Source: Desulfobacteraceae bacterium (GTDB lineage Bacteria > Desulfobacterota > Desulfobacteria > Desulfobacterales > UBA11574). From it: 9,727 nucleotides of DNA. Below are positions 1 to 7,122 of the stretch, piece after piece (position 1 is the first letter of the stretch; the number at the start of each line of letters is the position of its first letter). The notes beneath the pieces were generated by a model, which was not told the DNA's origin, did no database searches, and saw only the letters and a list, made by a program, of their open reading frames with translations. A program made the translations under genes and the position numbers. The DNA is taken from positions 1 through 9,727 of the forward strand of contig DAOVAE010000026.1 in assembly GCA_030671225.1 (NCBI GenBank), written 5' to 3'.

Positions 1-31
1 CGGCAAACAAAATTTTTAGTTTTTTTGACAT
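1..31 (-). CDS. Putative N-terminus of a leftward gene (partial, cut by window edge)
   Basis: Read on the minus strand, an ATG at 31-29 opens a frame running off the left edge with ten codons, MSKKLKILFA. A basic start followed by a hydrophobic beta strand is typical of Rossmann-like N-termini. Starch/glycogen synthases (GlgA-type), methionyl-tRNA formyltransferases and response regulators begin this way, so the product cannot be decided from ten residues. There is no proper Shine-Dalgarno: GAAG directly abuts the ATG. A candidate leftward promoter lies at 223-252, and the next gene diverges from this one. The call rests only on the plausible peptide and the divergent arrangement. Confidence 0.4.
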   Translation of the reverse strand, partial: MSKKLKILFA

Positions 32-625
32 CTTCTAAATCATTATTTTATAGATTCTATGATATAAAATATCTTTAACCTAAAATCGGCATCAATTGTT
101 ATTAAAAAAGGCTATATATAATTGAGTAAAGAAAATAGTACGATAATCAGTTTTCCCATGGATCATACTGGATTCATATCTAGATGTTATCAATAGATAA
201 GAAATTTCTTTTATGCAAAGATAGAATAAGATAATTATCCATTATTTGTCAAGGGAGTTAGCCCTTCCCTCGGTGGGGCCTTTTGGGACGTTAGTTTAAT
301 TTAAAAATATACTAATAGAAACCACTTTCGATAATAATGATGGATTATAAAATCTTTATATATTATTATGATTTCTTAATTGACATAGCAGTGTCTTTTA
401 AATATTGGGGGTATCTTCTTAGCTCAACTTAATACGAACTATCTAATTGAATATATTGTATTGCTGATATTTTATGCCGTTTTCGCAAAAAAATACCTGA
501 AAAGCTTTATTAAATCAATATATTACAGTTAGCTAGGTTGAATTAAGTAGATAGCCCAGTTAAATATTTTAATATATTTGCAAACACCGCAGCTCTCGAG
601 TTGAGAATACAAAAACAGTCAGTTG
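32..625. other. AT-rich divergent intergenic region
   Basis: About 590 bases without a convincing gene on either strand. It is strongly AT-rich except for a GC-rich island at about 251-290. It holds a candidate leftward promoter (223-252) and short perfect palindromes at 178-185 (ATCTAGAT), 199-210 (AAGAAATTTCTT) and 230-239 (GATAATTATC). A rightward TTGACA at 380-385 has only a poor -10 match (TATTGG at 403-408), and its 3' part begins a GACA-N6-TGTC half-site pair (382-395). Just before the transglutaminase gene, TTGCAA at 578-583 is a weak -35 with no good partner. I see no tRNA, structured RNA family or gene remnant that I can name. Confidence 0.6.
223..252 (-). promoter_or_regulatory. 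Candidate leftward sigma70-type promoter with palindrome in the spacer
   Basis: On the minus strand a perfect TTGACA (-35, plus-strand TGTCAA at 247-252) is followed after 18 bases by TATTCT (-10, 223-228; four of six consensus bases). The spacer contains the 10-base perfect palindrome GATAATTATC at 230-239, where a repressor could bind. A second palindrome, AAGAAATTTCTT at 199-210, would lie just downstream of the start of transcription. It would drive the leftward gene through a leader of roughly 185 nt. In AT-rich DNA such matches arise by chance, so this is only a candidate. Confidence 0.35.
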
Positions 626-2140
626 ATGACGAAATTTCTAATTTTGCCGCTCTCCATGTCTTTTAAAAGAATGAAACCCTTCTGGGTTACCTTTTCTGTA
701 TTAGCACTTGTTTTTGCGGTTTTATTTTCTATGCGCCTGGATTTGTTTAATAAAATTCTTCCTGAACAATCAAATATATCTTTTTCATCCATAGACTCCA
801 TTCCTGAAAGAGAATCATGGATGAATATTTTACAAAATGGCCGCAAAATTGGAGTATCACATACAACTTTTTTAAAAAGAAAAAAAGGGTATATTCTGAA
901 AGAAACTCTATATATGCGCATCAACACCATGGGATTGGTGCAGGATATAAACCTTAAAACCAGCGGTCGGCTAAATCCTGATTTTACACTATCTTCATTT
1001 GATTTTGAGATCAATTCGGGACGTTTCCTTTTTTCAGCTCAAGGGACGGTTTCTGGTGCTGTACTTTCAATTAAAACCCATAATCTGGAATCCACAGGTA
1101 ATTTCGATATCAAGCTCAAGGAAAAGGTGTACATAGCTGCAGGTATAATGAAAGCTGTCAATGCCTCTGGAATAGAACCAGAAGATGAGTATACCTTCCA
1201 GGTCTTTGACCCTGTGACCATGGCCAGCGAACCTGTCAGGGTCAGTGTTATTGGAAATGAAGAAGTTATGAACATGGGAATCAAAAAAAAGACAAAAAAG
1301 GTGGCCATGATGTTTAAAGGGGTGACCCAACTGGCATGGATTGGGGAAAATGGCGAAGTGATCAAAGAAAAAGGGCTGCTCGGAATCAGTCTCGAAAAAA
1401 CCACACGCGACCATGCGCTTTTTGGTCTTCCTGTGGAATCGAGTCAGGACATTACAATGGTTGTTTCCATCCCATCTAACGAGCTTATCGACGATCCAAG
1501 CCGACTTAAAAGACTAGAAGTTGAAATTAGCGGTATAAAATACAACCATGTCCGTCTATACGGTGGAAGACAAATTTTAACAGGCGATCTCCTTGTCATA
1601 AATAAGGAGTCCCTGTCGGAAATTTTAGTTGATTATGACATAAACAAATTAAAGGATGTGGAGAGAAAATATTTAGAACCGTCTCCATTTATAGAGTCTG
1701 ATCATCCCAAGATTCGAAATCTTATAAAGAATATTGTAGCAGACCATGACAAGCCCTTAGAAAAAGCGATAAAGATAGTTGCCTGGATCCATAAAAATAT
1801 TGAAAAGCGGCCTGTTCTTTCTCTGCCTGATGCGCTTTCCACCCTTGAAAACGGCTCAGGTGACTGTAATGAACATGCAGTACTTCTGGCTGCCCTTGCA
1901 AGAGCGGCAGGTATACCGGTTAAGGTTGAGGCTGGGCTTGTCTATTTAAACGGAAGGTTTTATTATCATGCATGGAATCTTCTTTACCTTGGGAAATGGA
2001 TTACGGCAGACTCACTTTTTGGACAGATTCCTGCGGACGTGACACACATAAGATTTGCAAGTGGAGCAATGAAGCAACAGCTTGACTTAATAAGCATTAT
2101 AGGAAAGATAAAATTAAAAATTATTAAACAGACAAAATGA
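626..2140 (+). CDS. Membrane-anchored periplasmic transglutaminase-like protein
   Basis: Predicted 504-residue protein. Residues about 16-38 (MKPFWVTFSVLALVFAVLFS) form a signal peptide or signal anchor, so the rest should be periplasmic. Residues about 60-330 are a beta-rich region that I cannot assign. Residues about 360-475 are a transglutaminase-like (papain-fold) domain: a WIHKNI helix, GSGDCNEHA with catalytic Cys414, YYHAWN with His448 and ITADSLFGQ with Asp462. The complete triad predicts an active thiol enzyme (protease, amidase or cross-linking); which one cannot be told. The start is uncertain: TTG 623, ATG 626, ATG 656 and ATG 671 are all in frame and none has a good Shine-Dalgarno. 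ATG 671 would give a classical signal peptide directly. The stop overlaps the next start as ATGA, so the gene is translationally coupled to the ABC genes. Confidence 0.85.
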   Translation: MTKFLILPLSMSFKRMKPFWVTFSVLALVFAVLFSMRLDLFNKILPEQSNISFSSIDSIPERESWMNILQNGRKIGVSHTTFLKRKKGYILKETLYMRINTMGLVQDINLKTSGRLNPDFTLSSFDFEINSGRFLFSAQGTVSGAVLSIKTHNLESTGNFDIKLKEKVYIAAGIMKAVNASGIEPEDEYTFQVFDPVTMASEPVRVSVIGNEEVMNMGIKKKTKKVAMMFKGVTQLAWIGENGEVIKEKGLLGISLEKTTRDHALFGLPVESSQDITMVVSIPSNELIDDPSRLKRLEVEISGIKYNHVRLYGGRQILTGDLLVINKESLSEILVDYDINKLKDVERKYLEPSPFIESDHPKIRNLIKNIVADHDKPLEKAIKIVAWIHKNIEKRPVLSLPDALSTLENGSGDCNEHAVLLAALARAAGIPVKVEAGLVYLNGRFYYHAWNLLYLGKWITADSLFGQIPADVTHIRFASGAMKQQLDLISIIGKIKLKIIKQTK

Positions 2141-2859
2141 TAGAACTTAAAGATCTGAACAAAAAATATGGTAATTTGCTGGCAGTAAACAATCTGAACC
2201 TTATTGTTCCAAAAGGTGAAATATTCGGATTTATCGGTCCAAACGGCGCAGGGAAAACAACCACAATAAATATGATTGGTGGGATACTTGCACCGACTTC
2301 AGGTGACGTGACGATCTGCGGTATAAATATGGAAGCGCACCCGGAAAAAGCTAAAAGTAAAATAGGCTTTATTCCTGAAAGGCCGTATCTGTTCGAAAAA
2401 CTTACAGGTATGGAGTTTCTTAAGTTTATCGCCGATCTGTATGATGTGGATGAAGATCTCTTTTTCGAAAAATCTCAAGAAAAGCTGGAGATGTTTTCCC
2501 TGTTCGACTGGTCTGATAAACTTATTGAGTCGTACTCTCACGGAATGAAACAAAGACTCGTAATGGCGGCTGCACTTGTTCATGATCCCGAAGTTATCAT
2601 CGTAGATGAACCGATGGTGGGCCTTGATCCTCTGGCGATAAAGATGGTTAAGAATCTTTTTCAACGTCTTGCAAAAAAAGGTGTAACTATTTTCATGTCG
2701 ACCCATACCCTGAAGGTGGCCGATGATATATGTGATCGTATCGGTATAATCCATAAAGGATCACTTATAGCTACCGGCACTGCTGAAGATCTAAAGCGTG
2801 ACGTCGATGCAATTGATGCAGATCTTGAGCAGATATTCATAAGATTAACAGAAGAATGA
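2137..2859 (+). CDS. ABC transporter ATP-binding protein (ABC-2 exporter type)
   Basis: A 240-residue single nucleotide-binding domain, normal length for ABC-2 type exporters. All core motifs are visible: Walker A GPNGAGKT (34-41), ABC signature SHGMKQR (134-140), Walker B VIIVDEP (153-159) with catalytic Glu158, D-loop GLDP (162-165) and switch His190 in MSTH. The Q-loop position is Glu81 (IGFIPERPYL) instead of Gln. From memory this also occurs in EcsA-like ATPases, so it need not mean inactivity. It should act as a cytoplasmic homodimer powering the permease encoded next. Start ATG 2137 overlaps the upstream stop, and no Shine-Dalgarno is evident, so translation probably depends on reinitiation. 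The substrate is unknown. Confidence 0.93.
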   Translation: MIELKDLNKKYGNLLAVNNLNLIVPKGEIFGFIGPNGAGKTTTINMIGGILAPTSGDVTICGINMEAHPEKAKSKIGFIPERPYLFEKLTGMEFLKFIADLYDVDEDLFFEKSQEKLEMFSLFDWSDKLIESYSHGMKQRLVMAAALVHDPEVIIVDEPMVGLDPLAIKMVKNLFQRLAKKGVTIFMSTHTLKVADDICDRIGIIHKGSLIATGTAEDLKRDVDAIDADLEQIFIRLTEE

Positions 2860-4541
2860 AAGATATCATCACACTTTTACAGCCGAGGTTTTATTCTTTT
2901 AAAAATAAGGGCTTTTCAGAAAGCAACAGGGGCGGGTTGTTTAAGCTCTTATTGTTCGGAACAATCGGCACGCTCTTCTGGGGCGGGTTATTTGCTGTTT
3001 CACTGCGTGTCCTCGGCTATTTCAAGGAGATAGCAGAACTGGGTGATATCCTTGCCTACAAATTGCTTTCCATGGCACTCATTACTATTTTTTTCCTCCT
3101 TATTTTCAGCAGTGTCCTTACATCCATATCCAAGCTGTATCTCAGCAGAGACCTGTCTCTTGTGCATTCCATGCCGGTCTCCAGTTATAAGATTTTTATT
3201 GCAAGGTGGATAGAAAGCACCATAGACAGTTCGTGGATGGTCATTTTATATACACTTCCGGTCTTTATTTCATACGGCATTGTTTATCAGGCCGGTCCTT
3301 TTTATTATGGCAATGTTGTAATAACACTTTTATCCCTTTTAATTATTGCATCAGGTATAAGTGCCGTTCCGGTTATAATCGCTGTAAATATCTTTTCGGC
3401 AAGCCGTATAAGAGGCATACTTATATTCTTTGGTCTTTGCTTTTTTCTGGTACTCTTTTTTGTTTTTCGATTTTTACGTCCGGAACGTTTGGTTGATCCC
3501 GAGGTTTTTTCTACCGCTCTTATTTATCTTAAAGCCTTAAAGACTCCGGCACCGGTATACCTTCCGAGCACATGGGCATTTGACAGCATGAAGTCTGTAC
3601 TTAATGGTCATATCATGAAAGGGCTGTTTCACTCTGCGCTTTCATTGAGCTTCGCCGGAGTTATGGTATTTATGGTTATCATTATTGCAGATGCCATTTA
3701 CTTTAAAGGACTTTCAAAGACCAGGACAGCGCAGGTTAGGCTTATAAAATACAACGCGTCCTGCAGACTTTTCTTAGGATTTCTATCACGCCCGGTCAGG
3801 GCATTTACATTAAAGGAGGTCCGAATTTTTTTTCGAGATCAGACGCAGTGGTCACAGCTCTTTCTTATAGCGGCTCTTGTTGTCATATATATTTACAATT
3901 TCAATGTTCTTCCCCTTGAAAAGGCGCCCATAAAGATCGTATACCTCCAGAATCTTCTTTCCTTTCTGAATATGGGCCTTGCAGGCTTTGTTCTTACTGC
4001 GGTAACGGCCCGTTTCGCTTATCCTGCTGTCAGCAGTGAAAGAGAGGCATTCTGGATGGTAAAATCAGTTCCAATACCGCTTAGGAAATATCTCTGGATA
4101 AAGTTTTTTATATATTTTTTACCCCTGCTGATTTTAACCGAAATTCTGATCATTACAACGAACATCATGCTTAAAGTTACGCCCTTTATGATGGCACTTT
4201 CAATAATCAACATATTTTTTCTGGTCCCTGGAGTTGTATCAATGGGGATAGGCTTCGGTGCTGCGTACCCTGATTTTAAATCCGAAAACCCTGCTCAAGC
4301 CGTCACTAGTTTCGGCGGACTTCTCTTTATGATGGTGTGTGCCGGATATATAGGAGCCGTAATTGTAATTGAGGCAGGCCCTGTTTATAATCTCTTTATG
4401 GCTGGAATAAAAGAAAGGGTTTTAAACCCTTTTGAGTGGATATGGATAATCGGATCGTTTGCCATAGCTTTTATAATTAACATTATTGCAATAGTGCTTC
4501 CCATGAAATTCGGGGAAAACAGGCTGTCAAAGCTTGATTGA
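2856..4541 (+). CDS. ABC transporter permease, about 12 membrane segments (putative ABC exporter)
   Basis: 561-residue inner-membrane protein. By eye there are about 12 hydrophobic segments, near residues 29-52, 69-92, 124-146, 153-180, 188-206, 258-283, 333-350, 364-386, 413-436, 443-468, 484-508 and 528-549. The two groups of six are separated by a cytoplasmic-looking basic stretch (about 285-330). Motifs that I recall from large putative ABC exporter permeases (PF16949-like) are SSEREAFWMVKSVPIP (393-408) and GFGAAYPDFKSENPA (466-480) before a glycine-rich helix. With the ATPase it would make a complete transporter. It starts in an ATGA overlap with the ATPase gene. A strong Shine-Dalgarno-like string and a T8 run lie inside it at 3812-3833. 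Direction of transport (export) is inferred from family resemblance and the substrate is unknown. Confidence 0.85.
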   Translation: MKDIITLLQPRFYSFKNKGFSESNRGGLFKLLLFGTIGTLFWGGLFAVSLRVLGYFKEIAELGDILAYKLLSMALITIFFLLIFSSVLTSISKLYLSRDLSLVHSMPVSSYKIFIARWIESTIDSSWMVILYTLPVFISYGIVYQAGPFYYGNVVITLLSLLIIASGISAVPVIIAVNIFSASRIRGILIFFGLCFFLVLFFVFRFLRPERLVDPEVFSTALIYLKALKTPAPVYLPSTWAFDSMKSVLNGHIMKGLFHSALSLSFAGVMVFMVIIIADAIYFKGLSKTRTAQVRLIKYNASCRLFLGFLSRPVRAFTLKEVRIFFRDQTQWSQLFLIAALVVIYIYNFNVLPLEKAPIKIVYLQNLLSFLNMGLAGFVLTAVTARFAYPAVSSEREAFWMVKSVPIPLRKYLWIKFFIYFLPLLILTEILIITTNIMLKVTPFMMALSIINIFFLVPGVVSMGIGFGAAYPDFKSENPAQAVTSFGGLLFMMVCAGYIGAVIVIEAGPVYNLFMAGIKERVLNPFEWIWIIGSFAIAFIINIIAIVLPMKFGENRLSKLD

Positions 4542-4565
4542 GTTAATAAAACATAAGGATAGATA

Positions 4566-4593
4566 TTGTCAAAATAGAATTATGTCTTATAAT
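4566..4593 (+). promoter_or_regulatory. Sigma70-type promoter for lon
   Basis: TTGTCA (-35, 4566-4571), a 16-base spacer and a perfect TATAAT (-10, 4588-4593) predict a start of transcription near 4600 and a leader of about 65 nt before lon. It sits in the 124-base gap after the permease gene and gives lon its own transcription unit. I see no CIRCE element (TTAGCACTC-N9-GAGTGCTAA) and no sigma32-like -10, so heat regulation is not evident from the sequence. Confidence 0.6.
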
Positions 4594-4665
4594 ATTGATG
4601 CTTTCCTAAAAAGGTCAGAAAATAACTTTATACGAGTTCATAAATAATTATAGCAGGAGAAAAAA

Positions 4666-7056
4666 ATGGCTGAAACTGACAAGGATGACCTTATCAGCAT
4701 TATTGAAGAAAATGACAAGGATGCAACTTTACCCGATACACTTCCTTTATTGCCGATAAGGGATATTGTAATTTTTAATGACATGCTCCTTCCACTTTTT
4801 GTTGGACGAGAAAAATCGATTCTTGCTGTGGAAAAAGCAGTGGCAAAAGACGGATTTTTATTTTTGGTTACCCAAAAGGACCCGGGCATTGAAAACCCGA
4901 AGCCGGATCAAATATATACTATCGGCACTGTGGGCCGGATCCTGCGAATGCTGAAACTTCCAGATGGCAGCATTAAGACCCTTGTGCAGGGTATCGCAAA
5001 GGCAAGGATAGTTAAATATGTTTCAAAAAAATCTTTTTATCTTGCAAAAATTGAAATTGTTGAGGAGAGCCCGGTTGAGGAAATCAATCTGAAAATTGAA
5101 GCCCTGATGCGGAATGTAAGGGAGCACTCCGAAAATATATTGGCTTTGCGTGGTGAAATGAACACTGATGTCACCACTGTTTTGGAAAGTATCGATGATC
5201 CGGGGAAACTTGCTGATCTTGTTGCATCAAATCTTAGATTGAAAATTGATGAATCCCAGATTCTGCTCGAACTTATCGATCCTGTCAAACGTCTTGAGAA
5301 AGTAAACGACTTTCTTTCACGTGAAGTGGAGCTATCATCCATGCAGGCTAAGATCCAGTCTGATGTAAGGGATGAAATTTCGAAAAATCAGCGAGACTAC
5401 TTTTTGAGAGAACAGGTTAGGGCGATCCACAGGGAACTTGGTGAGAGCGATGAAAAATCACTGGAGATAGAGGATTACAAAAAAAAGATAAAAAATGCCA
5501 GAATGTCAAATGAAGCTAATAAAGAATCTTTAAAGCAGTTGAAACGTCTGGATCAGATGCATCCTGACTCTGCCGAAGCCTCGGTTATTCGAACATATTT
5601 GGACTGGATGGTCGATATGCCCTGGAGTAAAACGACCAGGGATATAATTGATGTTAAATATGCCAAAAAGGTTTTAGACAAGGACCATTTTGGGCTAAAC
5701 AAGGTAAAAGACCGTATACTGGAATATTTAAGCGTACGAAAGCTTCAACCCAAAATGAAAGGCCCTATTCTCTGTTTTGTGGGACCGCCTGGTGTGGGGA
5801 AGACTTCCCTGGGACAGGCTATAGCAAGTGCCATGAAACGAAAATTTATCCGTATTTCACTTGGCGGTATACGCGATGAAGCTGAAATCAGAGGGCACCG
5901 CCGTACATATATCGGCGCCTTGCCTGGACGCATTTTACAGGGTTTAAAGCAATGTGGTAAAAACAATCCTGTTTTCATGATGGATGAGATTGACAAGCTC
6001 GGCTCTGATTTTCGCGGAGATCCCTCATCGGCTCTTTTAGAAGCCCTTGATCCCGAACAGAACTCTGCTTTTAGTGATCACTACCTTAATTTACCCTTTG
6101 ATCTTTCGAAGGTTATGTTCATTCTCACGGCAAATTTGACCGATACCATCCCGTCAGCGCTTCTTGACAGGATGGAGGTTATTACACTTTCCGGATATAC
6201 AGAAGAAGAAAAAAAGGCTATCGCCCAAAGGCACCTTGTCCCGCGTCAAATCAAGGAGAATGGTTTAACTTCCAAAACCATGACAATCAGCCCGGGGGCA
6301 TTGCATCAGATCATAACAGAATACACCTCCGAAGCCGGCTTAAGAAATCTTGAACGCGAGATAGGAGCTCTTTGCCGCAAGGTGGCGCGAAAAATCGCCG
6401 AAGGAGATAAAGGACCTTTTCGGATCACAAAAAACAACCTGCAGCAATACTTAGGTGTTCCAAAATATTTCTCTGAAATGGATCAAGAAAATAGCCAGGT
6501 CGGTTTATCCACCGGTCTAGCCTGGACCCAGGTCGGTGGTGAGGTTTTGTATGTAGAGGTGTCCTTAATAAGTGGTAAGGGAGAACTAATCATAACCGGT
6601 CAAATCGGAGATGTTATGCAAGAGTCCGCTCGGGCTGCCCTTAGTTATGCCCGGGCAAACCTTTCTTCTTTGGGCGTTCAAGAAAATATTTTTGAAAATA
6701 AGGATGTGCATATTCATGTTCCGGCGGGCGCAACACCTAAAGACGGACCATCCGCCGGTATTGCAATGGCTACAGCGCTTATTTCTGTTTTAGTGAATAG
6801 GCCGGTAAATAAAGATGTGGCCATGACAGGTGAAATCACGCTCAGGGGGAGGGTACTTCCTATAGGTGGTTTGAAAGAAAAAGCATTAGGCGCTTTAAGA
6901 GCTGGAATTCGTTCAGTTATTATTCCCGAGAAGAACAAGAAAGATTTGGTTGAGATTCCGTTGAACATAAAACGCAAAATCAACTTTGTTCCTGTAAAAA
7001 ACATGGAAAAAGTTCTTTCCCTTGCCTTTGATGAAAGGGTTATGGATAATAGGTGA
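4666..7056 (+). CDS. lon: ATP-dependent Lon protease
   Basis: 796-residue cytoplasmic AAA+ serine protease that degrades misfolded and short-lived regulatory proteins as a hexamer; length is close to E. coli Lon (784). The N-terminal substrate-binding domain spans about 24-215 (LPLLPIRDIVIFNDMLLPL) and is followed by a helical linker about 220-320. The AAA+ module has Walker A GPPGVGKT (373-380), Walker B VFMMDEID (436-443), sensor-1 Asn490, arginine finger Arg502 and sensor-2 Arg560. The protease domain carries PKDGPSAG with nucleophile Ser696 and GGLKEK with Lys739, 43 residues apart as in E. coli (Ser679/Lys722). The start is supported by AGGAG at 4655-4659, six bases upstream. The last codons (MDNR) and the tandem TGA TAG stops lie inside a heptanucleotide repeat array. 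The gene is intact and the call is secure. Confidence 0.98.
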   Translation: MAETDKDDLISIIEENDKDATLPDTLPLLPIRDIVIFNDMLLPLFVGREKSILAVEKAVAKDGFLFLVTQKDPGIENPKPDQIYTIGTVGRILRMLKLPDGSIKTLVQGIAKARIVKYVSKKSFYLAKIEIVEESPVEEINLKIEALMRNVREHSENILALRGEMNTDVTTVLESIDDPGKLADLVASNLRLKIDESQILLELIDPVKRLEKVNDFLSREVELSSMQAKIQSDVRDEISKNQRDYFLREQVRAIHRELGESDEKSLEIEDYKKKIKNARMSNEANKESLKQLKRLDQMHPDSAEASVIRTYLDWMVDMPWSKTTRDIIDVKYAKKVLDKDHFGLNKVKDRILEYLSVRKLQPKMKGPILCFVGPPGVGKTSLGQAIASAMKRKFIRISLGGIRDEAEIRGHRRTYIGALPGRILQGLKQCGKNNPVFMMDEIDKLGSDFRGDPSSALLEALDPEQNSAFSDHYLNLPFDLSKVMFILTANLTDTIPSALLDRMEVITLSGYTEEEKKAIAQRHLVPRQIKENGLTSKTMTISPGALHQIITEYTSEAGLRNLEREIGALCRKVARKIAEGDKGPFRITKNNLQQYLGVPKYFSEMDQENSQVGLSTGLAWTQVGGEVLYVEVSLISGKGELIITGQIGDVMQESARAALSYARANLSSLGVQENIFENKDVHIHVPAGATPKDGPSAGIAMATALISVLVNRPVNKDVAMTGEITLRGRVLPIGGLKEKALGALRAGIRSVIIPEKNKKDLVEIPLNIKRKINFVPVKNMEKVLSLAFDERVMDNR

Positions 7057-7122
7057 TAGGTAATGGGCTAAAAATTCAAAAACCTATAACCTATAACACA
7101 TAAACTATTACCTATTACTCAT
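7042..7122. repeat. Degenerate heptanucleotide repeat array in inverted orientation
   Basis: Left arm, four contiguous 7-mers: ATGGATA (7042), ATAGGTG (7049), ATAGGTA (7056), ATGGGCT (7063). Then an 11-base spacer (7070-7080). Right arm, six contiguous 7-mers in the complementary sense: AACCTAT (7081), AACCTAT (7088), AACACAT (7095), AAACTAT (7102), TACCTAT (7109), TACTCAT (7116). The shared unit is ATAGGTW. The arms can pair: 7052-7066 with 7105-7119 form 15 consecutive pairs (12 Watson-Crick, 3 G-U) with a 38-nt loop. There is no U-tract, so it is not a typical terminator. The array supplies the end of lon with its stop codon and abuts the tsaB ATG. Confidence 0.75.

Noticed and set aside
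380..408. TTGACA at 380-385 as a rightward promoter for the transglutaminase-ABC genes.
   Set aside because: The best -10 at 17 bases is TATTGG, and the leader would be over 200 nt; kept only as a remark, not as a feature.
408..440. GGGGGTATCTTCTTAGCTCAA looks faintly like the 5' part of a tRNA (acceptor plus D-arm).
   Set aside because: No matching acceptor 3' strand, anticodon stem or TPsiC arm can be found in the following bases; the resemblance is accidental.
619..1014. Minus-strand open frame of 131 codons opposite the transglutaminase gene.
   Set aside because: It lies wholly antisense to a gene with a recognised domain, shows no family resemblance, and is a by-product of the opposite frame. 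The same applies to the other antisense frames over the ABC, lon, tsaB, psd and pssA genes.
5479..5486. A8 run in lon (5479-5486) as a frameshift or phase-variation site.
   Set aside because: It encodes an ordinary KKK stretch in the linker, there is no stimulatory SD nearby, and the full Lon frame is intact on both sides.
7042..7122. Repeat array considered as a CRISPR array or as an intrinsic terminator of lon.
   Set aside because: Units are seven bases with no unique spacers, so not CRISPR; the potential hairpin has a 38-nt loop and no U-tract, so not a standard terminator.
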